Below, piece after piece: positions 20,676-29,417 of a stretch of DNA of 64,000 nt. Position numbers and translations under genes: made by a program. Where the stretch lies: the NCBI RefSeq assembly GCF_022878925.1, contig NZ_CP084626.1, forward strand, positions 124,001-188,000, in the 5' to 3' direction. This DNA comes from Caballeronia sp. TF1N1. GTDB taxonomy: Bacteria; Pseudomonadota; Gammaproteobacteria; Burkholderiales; Burkholderiaceae. Positions within the stretch are counted from its first letter, which is position 1. The number at the start of each line of letters is the position of its first letter. Below the pieces are notes generated by a model. The model was given only the letters and a program-made list of their open reading frames with translations. It made no database searches and was not told the origin of the DNA.

Positions 20676-21467
20676 TTATGACGCGGACGTGCGCAAGAAG
20701 TCATTCAACAATGCGCAAAACCGTTGCGACTCCTCGACCGGGCTTAGGTGCGCTGCGTTGAGTAGTTCGAATCGCGCGCCTGGTACGGTATCGGCAATCA
20801 CCTGAGATGCAGCATGTGGCGTGCCACTGTCGTGCTCGCCGGCAATTACCAGCGTGGGTTTCTCGATGGCTGCGAGCTTGTCCCGGACGTTGAAACGGCT
20901 GACTGCTTCAGCCGCGCGGGCGAAACCTTCGACGGGCGTTTGCGCAATCGTTTCGCCAATTTGCTCGACCACTTCCGGATGCGCCTTGCGAAATTGCGGC
21001 GTCAGCCAGCGTTCGAGCGTTGCATCCACCATACTCGCTACGCCGTTTTCGCGCACGGAAGCTGCCCGTTGACGAAAGGTAGGCTGCGCTTCTTCTGGAA
21101 TAAACGCCGGCGCACCGACGACCGTCAGCGAATCCACTTTATCCGCATGGTTGATCGCAAACGTCTGCGCGACCATGCCGCCAATGGATAAGCCCACAAG
21201 GTGCGTGGTCTTTGCGCCGAGCTCGTCGAGCAATTCGGCCAAGTCATCGGCCAGGTCCCCGATACTGAACGCGTCCTGCGATACCGCAGTCCTTCCATGT
21301 CCGCGCAGGTCATAACGCAACACGTTGTAGCCATGACGGAAGTATCCCGCCATCTGGTCCCACACCGAGAGATCGCCTCCAAGTTGGTGGATGAAGGTGA
21401 GCGTCGGGCCGCCTCCTTCGTTGTCGAGAACATACCGTGTGTCGATGCCATTGATCGTCAACTGCAT
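20676..21467 (-). CDS. Alpha/beta hydrolase (3-oxoadipate enol-lactonase-like)
   Basis: Alpha/beta hydrolase of 263 aa, resembling PcaD-type enol-lactonases. The oxyanion region is FIHQLGGDLSVWDQ, the nucleophile elbow GLSIGGMVAQ, the acid AGEHDSGTP, and the catalytic His in NAAHLSPVEE. PcaD itself sits in beta-ketoadipate gene clusters. None of the other pca genes is here, so the substrate is open. It is encoded 138 bp downstream of the DUF3108 gene on the same strand. Confidence 0.88.
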   Translation of the reverse strand: MQLTINGIDTRYVLDNEGGGPTLTFIHQLGGDLSVWDQMAGYFRHGYNVLRYDLRGHGRTAVSQDAFSIGDLADDLAELLDELGAKTTHLVGLSIGGMVAQTFAINHADKVDSLTVVGAPAFIPEEAQPTFRQRAASVRENGVASMVDATLERWLTPQFRKAHPEVVEQIGETIAQTPVEGFARAAEAVSRFNVRDKLAAIEKPTLVIAGEHDSGTPHAASQVIADTVPGARFELLNAAHLSPVEESQRFCALLNDFLRTSAS

Positions 21468-21605
21468 ATCGGCTCCGTGGAGAATGCGGTTTGCGCTGCT
21501 GTCTCCGTTTTTTCGTGCGCACAGCGGTGTCAGTTCGAGGTCCGGGCCACTGCATTGCCGTGACGCGGATTCTTCATACGCATCCGGCGTGCCTGAATCG
21601 TCGTC

Positions 21606-22766
21606 TTAGCGCGCTTCGGGAGCTATTCCCAACTTGTCCGCCCACAGCATTTCGATCTGCATGCCATTCGGTTCGGTTTGCAGAATACGCACAGGCAGCC
21701 AGCCGAGCGCGGGCGCGAGCCAGATGTCGAGCTTGCGTTTGTCCCCTTCGCGGCGCGGCAGGCGCGTGAAGTGGCGCGCTGTGGTGAATCCGCCGCGCGA
21801 CTGCACGTTTTCGTCGCCGACGGTTTCGAGTGCCCAGACTTCGTTGCTGTCGTTATCGGCGACGCTGAACTGGCGCGTCACGCCAGGCTTGTATTGATCG
21901 GGCGATCCGCGCACCAGACTGGACAATTGCATGACCACGCTAAAGCGGTCCTGCGCACCATCGGCGAGCGGCTGGCTATTGGGCGTACGCGTATAGACGA
22001 TCTGTCTGGTCTCGCGATTGAACACGGCGATATCGGCGGCGCGGCGGCCGCGTTGTTCGGAATACTGGTCCGGCGCGATGCCGAAGGTATCGATGTGACC
22101 TTTGCTCGAATAGACGTATGGACCGACGAAGGGCAGCGGAATGGAAACGACCATCTCGTAATGCTGTCCATCGTTCGTCCAGTGAATGGTGCCGGTCTGA
22201 TTCATGACGCCGTTCACGAGCGTGTCGTAACGAAGCTCGCCGGATGGCGGCACGCTGAACTTGTCGCCGGATGCGACGACTGGCTGCGATGCAGGCACGG
22301 CAGCTTGCGCGGATGCAGAAGCGGCAGAAGCGGCTGCAATCGCGGCGGCTTGTGCTTGGGCGGTGTCGTCATCGGCAACGACTGGGGTGACAGGCGGCGC
22401 GGGCGTTGTTGACGGTGTGGGCGTTGGCGCCGGTGCGGCTGGCTTCGGTTGGGGTGTGGGCTTCGGTGGTTCGACAGCCTTCGTCGGTGCAGGTTTGACG
22501 GGCGTCTGTGCAGGCGTGCGAGGCTGTGGTGCAGGCAGCGCAACCGGTTTCTGTGTCAACAGTTCGACCTGCACGGGTGGGTTTTCCGGCGGCGGATTAA
22601 CCGGCCGTTGCGCACGGCCAACCCAGCGCATCGCGCCCAAGTGCAGACACACGACGATCAGAATGACCAGCGCCCAGCGGCCCCAGCGGCGCGGAGGGTT
22701 TTCGGCATCGGATGGCTCGCCGGATGCGAAAGCAGTACTTCGACGGCGAAACGGGAAAAGTGGCAT
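21606..22766 (-). CDS. DUF3108 protein with TonB-like N-terminus
   Basis: Envelope protein of 386 aa. It has a short cytoplasmic N-terminus, one membrane helix at about residues 31-46 (WALVILIVVCLHLGAM), then about 75 residues rich in Pro, Lys, Ala and Thr (repeats such as PKPTPQPKPAAPAPTPTP) that would span the periplasm, and a C-terminal DUF3108 beta-rich domain. The layout imitates TonB, but the C-terminal domain is different. The function is unknown. The start is uncertain: MPLFPF at 22766 is given. A start 19 codons upstream (22823) is also open, and neither has a good ribosome site. Confidence 0.8.
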   Translation of the reverse strand: MPLFPFRRRSTAFASGEPSDAENPPRRWGRWALVILIVVCLHLGAMRWVGRAQRPVNPPPENPPVQVELLTQKPVALPAPQPRTPAQTPVKPAPTKAVEPPKPTPQPKPAAPAPTPTPSTTPAPPVTPVVADDDTAQAQAAAIAAASAASASAQAAVPASQPVVASGDKFSVPPSGELRYDTLVNGVMNQTGTIHWTNDGQHYEMVVSIPLPFVGPYVYSSKGHIDTFGIAPDQYSEQRGRRAADIAVFNRETRQIVYTRTPNSQPLADGAQDRFSVVMQLSSLVRGSPDQYKPGVTRQFSVADNDSNEVWALETVGDENVQSRGGFTTARHFTRLPRREGDKRKLDIWLAPALGWLPVRILQTEPNGMQIEMLWADKLGIAPEAR

Positions 22767-22880
22767 TGAACGAAGCGACGGAAAGGCGCGTGTTACGGAA
22801 CACGAGGAACGTTTTCGACACATTTGAACGAAACGATGTTCCTTGAATGCGCCTCGCACGCGAAGCTTTTACAAAACGCG

Positions 22881-23690
22881 TCAAAGCGAGCGCTCGTCTT
22901 CCGCATAACCCAGCTCATACGACAAACCGCGCGCGCACTCACGCAGCGCGGAATCGATTTCACCGTCCCAGCGCGTGTCGAACGCGCCTTCGTGACCCAG
23001 TGCGATCAAACCTAGTGCGAGTTCGCCCGTCGAATCGAAAACCGGCGTGCAGAATGCATGAATCGATGGCAACAGCATGCCTTCCACGCGCGCCGCGCCA
23101 TGTTCGCGCACATCGGCGAGAAGCGGCTCGACATCCGCGAGCGTTTTCTTCGTGGTGGCGAGTTCACGCGCGAGCATCGCCTGCGTCTTGCTGCGCGGCA
23201 GGTAAGCCGCGAACAGCAGACCAGTTGCCGACGAAAGCAGCGGCATGACATCGCCGAGCTTGAGCGATGCCTTCGCCGGATAGCTCGATTCCATCCAGTG
23301 CACGACGGTCGGCCCCTGATTGCCCCACACGGCGATGCCGACCGTCTGATCCAGCCTGTCGCGCAATTGCGCAAGCGCCAGACGCGCGAGCTTTACGCCA
23401 TCGACGCGTGCAAGGCGTGCCAGTCCCATCTGCAAGGCGAAGCCGCCGAGCTCGTAGCGCCCCGACAAAGGATCTTGCGATGCCAGCCCAAGCCGCACGA
23501 AGCTCACCAGATAGCGATGGGCCTTCGCCGGGCTCATGCCGGCCCGCTGCGCAAGATCGCGCAACATCATGGCACGCGGTTCGTTGGTGAGCACGTCGAG
23601 CAGACGAAAGCCGACTTCGATCGATTGGATGCCCGAGCGGGTTTTTTCTGAAGCGGTGTCGACGAGGTCGTCGTCCTGGGATTCATCCAT
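22881..23690 (-). CDS. IclR family transcriptional regulator
   Basis: Transcription factor of 269 aa. It has an N-terminal winged helix (SIEVGFRLLDVLTNEP with recognition region MSPAKAHRYLVSF) and a C-terminal IclR effector-binding domain (GLLFAAYLPRS, AFCTPVFDSTGELALGLIALG). It is divergent from the fumarylacetoacetate hydrolase-family gene across 106 bp, so it probably controls that catabolic set in response to a small aromatic or organic acid. That is inference. The start at MDESQ avoids overlap with the divergent gene. A longer open frame runs through its start. Confidence 0.9.
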   Translation of the reverse strand: MDESQDDDLVDTASEKTRSGIQSIEVGFRLLDVLTNEPRAMMLRDLAQRAGMSPAKAHRYLVSFVRLGLASQDPLSGRYELGGFALQMGLARLARVDGVKLARLALAQLRDRLDQTVGIAVWGNQGPTVVHWMESSYPAKASLKLGDVMPLLSSATGLLFAAYLPRSKTQAMLARELATTKKTLADVEPLLADVREHGAARVEGMLLPSIHAFCTPVFDSTGELALGLIALGHEGAFDTRWDGEIDSALRECARGLSYELGYAEDERSL

Positions 23691-23796
23691 CTGGAGCGTG
23701 TAAAAGGGCTTATGCCGAATGGCCGACTCATCGACCGGCGATTCACCATCGTAAAATAGATTTTCCTTAACGTCATCACGGCTTACCCTTCGCTCT

Positions 23797-24783
23797 ATGA
23801 AACTCGCCACGCTGAAAGACGGCACGCGCGACGGCCAACTCGTCGTCGTCTCGCGCGACTTGCGCACCGCGGCCATCGCCGATGGAATCGTCTCGACGCT
23901 GCAACGCGCGCTCGACGACTGGGCCTTCTATGCGCCGCAACTCATGGACGTCTACGAAGCGCTGAATCAATCGCGCGCACGCAATAGCTTCACGTTCGAA
24001 CCCAAAGCCTGCATGGCGCCGTTGCCGCGCGCCTTCCAGTGGGCGGACGGCTCGGCCTACGTGAATCACGTCGAACTCGTGCGGCGCGCGCGCGGCGCGG
24101 AAATGCCGCCCGAGTTCTGGACCGATCCGTTGATGTATCAGGGCGGTAGCGACGATTTCATCGGGCCGACGGACGATATCGTGTGCGCGTCCGAATCGTT
24201 CGGCATCGACTTCGAAGCGGAAGTGGCGGTCATCACGTCGGATGTCCCGATGGCGCCCACGCCCGATGAAGCGTTGAAGAGCGTGCGCTTGCTGATGCTC
24301 GTCAACGATGTGTCGTTGCGCAATCTGATTCCGCCCGAACTGGCGAAAGGCTTCGGCTTCTTTCAGAGCAAGCCCGCGAGCGCGTTCGCGCCCGTGGCCG
24401 TCACGCCCGACGAACTCGGCGACGCCTGGAGCGAAGGCCGCGTGCATCGCCCGATGATCGTGCACTGGAACGGCAAGAAGGTCGGTCAGCCGGAATGCGG
24501 CGTCGATATGGTCTTCCACTTCGGCCAGTTGATCGCGCACGCGGCAAAGACGCGCAACCTGCGCGCGGGGTCCATCGTCGGCTCGGGCACCATCTCCAAC
24601 AAGGACGCGCGGCGCGGCTACTGCTGTATCGCGGAGAAGCGCTGCCTCGAAGTCATCGAGCACGGCGCGGCAGAGACGGAGTTCATGAAGTTCGGCGACA
24701 GCGTGAAGATCGAGATGTTCGACGAGCGCGGCAAGTCCATCTTCGGCGCGATCGATCAAGCCGTGACGCAACTGGAGCACTAA
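23797..24783 (+). CDS. Fumarylacetoacetate hydrolase family protein
   Basis: FAA hydrolase-family enzyme of 328 aa, probably a metal-dependent C-C hydrolase or lyase acting on a ring-fission-type product. Visible features are the acidic metal-binding region GIDFEAEVAVITSD, LLMLVNDVSLRNLIP, FQSKPASAFAPVAVTP and the C-terminal GSGTISNKD. True FahA is longer, and homogentisate dioxygenase is not adjacent, so the gene is not named. It is the first gene of a plus-strand set with a solute-binding protein and an enoyl-CoA hydratase, divergent from an IclR regulator. Confidence 0.9.
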   Translation: MKLATLKDGTRDGQLVVVSRDLRTAAIADGIVSTLQRALDDWAFYAPQLMDVYEALNQSRARNSFTFEPKACMAPLPRAFQWADGSAYVNHVELVRRARGAEMPPEFWTDPLMYQGGSDDFIGPTDDIVCASESFGIDFEAEVAVITSDVPMAPTPDEALKSVRLLMLVNDVSLRNLIPPELAKGFGFFQSKPASAFAPVAVTPDELGDAWSEGRVHRPMIVHWNGKKVGQPECGVDMVFHFGQLIAHAAKTRNLRAGSIVGSGTISNKDARRGYCCIAEKRCLEVIEHGAAETEFMKFGDSVKIEMFDERGKSIFGAIDQAVTQLEH

Positions 24784-24909
24784 GGCACCGAGCGCGCGGC
24801 GGGGTTTAGCCCGATGCGTCGCGAGTCTTTGCCGTCTTACACTTGCCGGGCGCTGCGGCGTGAATGAAGTTCGAACTAAAGCGCGAATAAAACAACAAGG
24901 AGACGTTCC

Positions 24910-26079
24910 ATGCGCAAAGGCAAGTGGAGGATGGCGGCGGCGCTGGCATTCGCCTCGGTGTTCATGACGACTGGGGCCATCGCGCAGACGCCGCACGTGA
25001 AGATCGGTCTCGTGCTCTCGCTGACGGGGCCGGCTGCATCGCTCGGCATTCCGGCTCGCGAAACCGTCGCGCTTCTGCCCAAGGAAATGGGCGGCCGAGC
25101 GGTCGACTACATCGTGCTCGACGACGCATCCGACACCACGCAAGCGGTGCAGACCACGAAGAAGCTAATCAGCGAAGATCAGGTCGACGCGATCATCGGT
25201 TCGTCGATCACGCCGAACTCGCTCGCCATGATCGATGTCGTGTCGCAAGGTCAGACGCCCATGATCTCGCTCGCTTCGTCGGCGAAGATCATCGAGCCCG
25301 TGGACGATAAACGGCGCTGGGTCTTCAAGACGCCGCAGACCGACGCGATGATGGCATCGGCCATTGCGGAACACGCGAGCAATCACGGCGTGAAGACGAT
25401 TGCGTTCATCGGCCAGGCAGACGCGCTCGGCGAAACCTTCTACGCGGAAGTCGCGAAGTTCGCGCAGATCCACAAGATCGAAGTCGTGGCCAACGAGCGG
25501 TTCAATCGCACCGACCCGAGCGTGACCGGCCAGATTCTCAAGATTCTTGCGGCGAAGCCTGATGCCGTGGTCGTCGGCGCGGCCGGCACGCCTGCCGCCT
25601 TGCCACCCAAGACGCTCGCGCAGCGCGGCTTCAAGGGCAAGGTCTATCACAACCACGGCGTGGGTAATCGCGATTTCCTGCGCGTGTGCGGCACGGACTG
25701 CAACGGCACCTTTCTGCCTGCGAGCCCGGTGCTCGTTGCCGCCCAGTTGCCCGACGATCATCCGGCGAAGCGCCTCGCGCTCGACTACATCAAACTGTAC
25801 GAAACGAAGCAGGGCGCGGGCTCGGTCTCCGCGTTCGGCTCGTATGCGTGGGATGCGGGCATGCTGCTCGATCGCGCCGTGCCCATCGCGTTGAAAGCGG
25901 GCGCGCCCGGCACGCCCGCGTTTCGCGCCGCGCTGCGCGACGCGCTCGAAAGCACGAAGCAGTTCGCCGATACCAACGGGCAGGTCAACATGACGCCCAA
26001 CGATCACATCGGTCTCGATCAACGCGCGCGCGTGATGGTCGAGATTCGCGACGGCAATTGGATCTATCAGCCGCGCTGA
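24910..26079 (+). CDS. Periplasmic ABC substrate-binding protein (Leu/Ile/Val type)
   Basis: Periplasmic binding protein of 389 aa, type I fold of the branched-chain amino acid/aromatic acid class. The signal peptide cleaves near AIA-QT at residue 25. The mature start is HVKIGLVLSLTGPAASLG, and IGSSITPNSLAMIDV and IAFIGQADALGETF are characteristic. No permease or ATPase gene is adjacent, so it must share a transporter encoded elsewhere. The AAGGAG ribosome site lies 7 bases before ATG. Co-location with a FAA hydrolase and an enoyl-CoA hydratase suggests an aromatic or organic acid ligand. Confidence 0.92.
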   Translation: MRKGKWRMAAALAFASVFMTTGAIAQTPHVKIGLVLSLTGPAASLGIPARETVALLPKEMGGRAVDYIVLDDASDTTQAVQTTKKLISEDQVDAIIGSSITPNSLAMIDVVSQGQTPMISLASSAKIIEPVDDKRRWVFKTPQTDAMMASAIAEHASNHGVKTIAFIGQADALGETFYAEVAKFAQIHKIEVVANERFNRTDPSVTGQILKILAAKPDAVVVGAAGTPAALPPKTLAQRGFKGKVYHNHGVGNRDFLRVCGTDCNGTFLPASPVLVAAQLPDDHPAKRLALDYIKLYETKQGAGSVSAFGSYAWDAGMLLDRAVPIALKAGAPGTPAFRAALRDALESTKQFADTNGQVNMTPNDHIGLDQRARVMVEIRDGNWIYQPR

Positions 26080-26097
26080 ACGCAACCTGACATCGAC

Positions 26098-26925
26098 ATG
26101 ACCGACCTTGCCCTGTACTCGAATTACCGCTCGCTCGAACTGCGCCGCCATGCGGATGGCGTGCTCGAAGTCGTGATGCCCGGCGCGGGCGCGAACAAAA
26201 GCGGCCTCTCTACCGCCGATGCCAACATGCATCGCGAACTCGCGGAAATCTGGCGCGATATCGACCGCGATCCCGACACGCGCGTCGCGCTGATTCGCGG
26301 CGAAGGCAAGGGCTTTTCGGCGGGCGGCGATCTCGGGCTCGTCGAGGAAATGGCCAACGACTTCGACGTGCGCGCCCGCGTGTGGCGCGAGGCGCGCGAT
26401 CTCGTGTACAACGTGATCAACTGCAGCAAGCCTATCGTTTCCGCCATGCATGGTCCGGCCGTCGGCGCGGGACTCGTCGCGGGTTTGCTCGCGGATATTT
26501 CGATCGCATCGAAGACGGCGCGCATCATCGACGGCCATACGCGCCTGGGCGTTGCAGCGGGCGATCACGCGGCCATCGTCTGGCCGCTGCTGTGCGGCAT
26601 GGCCAAGGCCAAGTACTATTTGTTGCTGTGCGAGCCGGTGAGCGGCGAGGAAGCGGAACGCATCGGGCTCGTGTCGCTCGCGGTCGAGGAAAGCGACTTG
26701 ATGCCGAAGGCGCTCGAAGTCGCGAACCGTCTCGCGCATGGCTCGCAGACCGCGATCCGCTGGACCAAGTACGCGCTGAACAACTGGCTGCGCTCGGCGG
26801 GACCCACATTCGATACGTCCCTCGCGCTCGAATTCATGGGTTTTGCAGGACCAGACGTGCACGAAGGCATGCGCTCGTTGCGAGAGCGTCGCGCGCCGGA
26901 CTTCCCCGGCGGCGCGCCGTTCTGA
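26098..26925 (+). CDS. Enoyl-CoA hydratase/isomerase family protein
   Basis: Crotonase-fold enzyme of 275 aa. The CoA/oxyanion motif is [14 protein letters not shown] and the second oxyanion loop [16 protein letters not shown]. The usual catalytic Glu segment reads [17 protein letters not shown], in which the position often holding Glu is unclear, so the exact reaction (hydration, isomerisation, hydrolysis) cannot be assigned. It starts 18 bp after the binding-protein gene, so the two are likely co-transcribed, and is followed by phaM. Confidence 0.9.
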   Translation: MTDLALYSNYRSLELRRHADGVLEVVMPGAGANKSGLSTADANMHRELAEIWRDIDRDPDTRVALIRGEGKGFSAGGDLGLVEEMANDFDVRARVWREARDLVYNVINCSKPIVSAMHGPAVGAGLVAGLLADISIASKTARIIDGHTRLGVAAGDHAAIVWPLLCGMAKAKYYLLLCEPVSGEEAERIGLVSLAVEESDLMPKALEVANRLAHGSQTAIRWTKYALNNWLRSAGPTFDTSLALEFMGFAGPDVHEGMRSLRERRAPDFPGGAPF

Positions 26926-26961
26926 ATCGGGGCACCCGAACACCTTGCTGAGGAGAGAACA

Positions 26962-27696
26962 ATGACCGACAACGCCGGCGGCAACTCGCCATTCACGATG
27001 CCCGGTTTTCCCGGATTCGGCCAGGCCGACATGATGGGCAAGATGTGGGAGCTGATGCGCCTGAATCCGTTCGCCGCCGCGATGCAGGGCGGCGGTCAGG
27101 GCATGGGTCCGTCGCTCTCGGCGATGTCCGACATGATGGCGCCGCTCACCAACATCGAGGAACTCGACAAGCGCGTGACCGACATGCGCGCGGTCGAGCA
27201 GTGGCTGAAGCTCAACCTCAGCATGCTGCAATCGGCGATTCAGGCGCTAGAAGTGCAGCGGGCGACACTCGCCACGTTGCGTGCGTTCGGCGCGTACGCG
27301 CAGACGTCGATGGAAGGCAAGCAAACGCCTGCCGAGAAGCCGAAATCTGCAGCCGGCTGGCCGATGACCGGCGCGGCGAAGGAAACGCCTCCGCCACAAG
27401 CGGCGGCGCAACCGGCGGCGTCGAGCGAGGAGTCGGACGAAGCCAATGCGGATGCCGCGCTGCCGCCCGGGTTCGATCCGAGCGGCTGGTGGAACGTGCT
27501 GCAATCGCAATTCAACCAATTGGCGCATCTCGCCATGATGCAGCCCGGCATGACGGGCGCGCCGGGTGTACAGCCGGAATCCGGTGACGCCGCGGCGTCC
27601 TCGACATCCGACTCCGATAACGGCGACAAGGCGTCCGATACCGCCGCGAAGAAAGCGCCCGCAAGGAAAGCCGCGCCGCGCAAGAAAGCAGAGTAG
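26962..27696 (+). CDS. phaM: PHA granule-associated regulatory protein PhaM
   Basis: Protein of 244 aa of the PhaM family. In Ralstonia/Cupriavidus PhaM activates PHA synthase and tethers polyhydroxyalkanoate granules to the nucleoid. It has a Gly/Met/Phe-rich N-terminus ([21 protein letters not shown]), a helical core about residues 60-120, an Ala/Pro/Glu-rich linker, and a basic histone-H1-like C-terminal tail [13 protein letters not shown] that would bind DNA. The Shine-Dalgarno AGGAGAG precedes ATG. Its position after a crotonase gene is consistent with acyl-CoA flux into PHA but does not prove shared function. Confidence 0.88.
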   Translation: MTDNAGGNSPFTMPGFPGFGQADMMGKMWELMRLNPFAAAMQGGGQGMGPSLSAMSDMMAPLTNIEELDKRVTDMRAVEQWLKLNLSMLQSAIQALEVQRATLATLRAFGAYAQTSMEGKQTPAEKPKSAAGWPMTGAAKETPPPQAAAQPAASSEESDEANADAALPPGFDPSGWWNVLQSQFNQLAHLAMMQPGMTGAPGVQPESGDAAASSTSDSDNGDKASDTAAKKAPARKAAPRKKAE

Positions 27697-28025
27697 TCGA
27701 GCTAGCTGCCGGGGGCACACACATTCCTCCGGCTTATTTTTGCTTTCGGGCAAGTTCCTCGTATGCTCTGCCCGATTCCACTTTTAACGCTCGGCGTGCG
27801 TCCAAACGCCGACTCTCTCCGTATATCCAATAACGCAACAGTCCGCCCGGACGTATCGCGGGCGGTTCGTTGTATGGCAATCGTTCGTTCCCCGCAATCG
27901 CGACGCCGCTGATCAGACTAGTTTTTGTCTATGATTGGATGGTTGTTCGGAAGGTTTTGTCCAACCGCGTTGCCGGGAACGCCCTGTGCGAGTGTACGTG
28001 TGTTCGCTTTCAATCCGAATTGTCC
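27697..28025 (+). other. Intergenic region before the MerR-B12 gene
   Basis: A 329-bp gap. A weak hairpin (GCCGG at about 27709 pairing with CCGGC near 27730) followed by a T-rich tract may terminate phaM. A second GC hairpin, CCGCCCG with CGGGCGG (27843-27865), has no T run. The reading frame of the next gene is open from 27870, so its exact start is uncertain. No other gene is seen. Confidence 0.4.
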
Positions 28026-29024
28026 ATGACAAATCAATCTGAGCAAGAATTTGAACGGGTGTCCGACGGGACGGCGTCATCCGAAAGATCGTCCTACAGC
28101 CATTCGGCTGAATTCGCGGTATCCGGCGTTGGTATTGGTGCAATCGCGCAGGAAATAGGTCTGACAAAAGACACCTTGCGCGTTTGGGAGCGCCGCTACG
28201 GCTTTCCGCAACCCATGCGTTCAGCCGGCGGCGAACGCCTGTATCCGCAAGAGCAGGTGTCCAAGCTGCGGCTCGTCAAACGTCTGCTGGATGCGGGGCA
28301 TCGGCCGAGCAAGGTTCTCGTGCAGCCAGTCGAAGCACTGCAGGAACTGGCGCAGTCGTCGGGTGTGGGACAGGATGCGCCGGACGTCGAACTCGATCAC
28401 ATGGTTTCGCTGCTGCGCTCGGGCGCCTACGACGAGTTCCGTTTTCTGCTCCTGAAGCGCGCGACCCGCGACGGTTTGGAACGTTTCGTCGTGGACGTGG
28501 CGGCGCCGCTCGCGGCTCGCGTCGGCAATGCGTGGGCGGCGGGTACGCTGCAGGTGTACCACGAGCATCTCTTTAGCGAGGCGATTCAAAGCACTCTGCG
28601 TTCCCTGATTCGACCGCTCTCCGATGCGCTGCGCGGACGTGGCGGACGGCCGCGCGTGCTGCTCACCACTTTGTCGGGCGAAGGTCACGGGCTTGGCATT
28701 CTGATGGCAGAGGCCATGTTTACTCTGTCTGAATGCGACTGCATGCAGCTCGGCCTGCAGACACCGCTCACCGATATCGTCGAAGCGGTGAAGATGCATG
28801 ACATCGATATCGTGGCGCTGTCGTTTTCGGCCGTGCTTCCGGCGCAGTCCATCGCCAATGGCGTAACGGACCTGCGCAACATGCTTCCACCACACGTGCG
28901 CATTTGGGTCGGCGGTAGCAGTCCTGCATTGCGTCGCAAGTTTCAGGAAGGCGTCGACCACCTCCCTGGACTTGGACCTATCGACGAAACTGTGGCCGAG
29001 TGGCGTCATTCCGCCGTGCTATGA
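28026..29024 (+). CDS. MerR-type regulator with B12-binding domain (CarH/LitR-like)
   Basis: Transcription factor of 332 aa. An unstructured N-terminus leads to a MerR winged helix at about 35-105 (IGAIAQEIGLTKDTLRVWERRYGF), a helical cap domain, and a C-terminal Rossmann B12-binding domain. It carries both signatures of coenzyme-B12 photoreceptors: W-x9-E-H (Trp170, Glu180, His181) in the cap, and E-x-H-x-x-G (Glu219, His221, Gly224) for the lower axial His. In CarH/LitR, AdoB12 in the dark holds a DNA-bound tetramer and light releases it. That this protein senses light is inferred from the motifs. The ATG at 28026 has only a weak ribosome site. Confidence 0.88.
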   Translation: MTNQSEQEFERVSDGTASSERSSYSHSAEFAVSGVGIGAIAQEIGLTKDTLRVWERRYGFPQPMRSAGGERLYPQEQVSKLRLVKRLLDAGHRPSKVLVQPVEALQELAQSSGVGQDAPDVELDHMVSLLRSGAYDEFRFLLLKRATRDGLERFVVDVAAPLAARVGNAWAAGTLQVYHEHLFSEAIQSTLRSLIRPLSDALRGRGGRPRVLLTTLSGEGHGLGILMAEAMFTLSECDCMQLGLQTPLTDIVEAVKMHDIDIVALSFSAVLPAQSIANGVTDLRNMLPPHVRIWVGGSSPALRRKFQEGVDHLPGLGPIDETVAEWRHSAVL

Positions 29025-29417
29025 TCGGCGAACGCCGCTGACGCAGGGCTCGGCGCAATTGCGCCGAGCCTCGACCATGTCACATGACAGTCGGCAGCGG
29101 CAGGCATCATCGGCGGAACAACGCCTCGGGCAGCACACGCGGCTGCCGATCGAACATACCTCAGGCACAGGACTCGCTCCTCACCCACGGTAGAAAAGAC
29201 GCTGACAACGCAACATTGCACGTAAGTGCAGTGTTTACGCGGAGCGCAACGCGTACCGCGCGCCATTATCTGGCGCTTCATTGTCGGTTTTCGTCTTTGG
29301 CCGTCGCAATCCCGCGTAAAATTGAAAGCTTGGCTGCTTGCGTGCAGCAATTCGCGCCGCACGCTCGTGCCGAAGATCTTAGATATAACGTCGCATAAGT
29401 GGCATCAGGGGTGGACA
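29025..29417 (+). other. Regulatory gap between the MerR-B12 gene and the diiron protein gene
   Basis: A 393-bp stretch with no gene. It holds the 24-bp perfect palindrome at 29047-29070, an inverted repeat CGTAA-N9-TTACG at 29221-29239 that could be an operator, and a TATAAC-like -10 at 29384-29389, 29 bases before the next start codon. Confidence 0.4.
29047..29070. repeat. 24-bp perfect palindrome
   Basis: GGCTCGGCGCAA with its exact reverse complement, centred at 29058/29059, 22 bp after the MerR-B12 stop. There is no T run after it. It could be a hairpin that terminates without a U tract, or a protein-binding site. Confidence 0.7.

Noticed and set aside
20676..21467. pcaD, 3-oxoadipate enol-lactonase
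   Set aside because: Fold and motifs agree, but no other beta-ketoadipate genes are nearby and the fold is shared by many hydrolases, so no gene symbol was given.
23797..24783. fahA of tyrosine degradation
   Set aside because: The protein is shorter than FahA and homogentisate dioxygenase is not adjacent.
25165..27231. A 688-codon minus-strand frame across the binding protein, crotonase and phaM
   Set aside because: Same artefact. The opposite strand carries genes with clear motifs and ribosome sites. The same applies to minus-strand frames at 6144-7988, 23776-25143 and 56361-58058, and plus-strand frames at 13528-14985 and 17773-19227.
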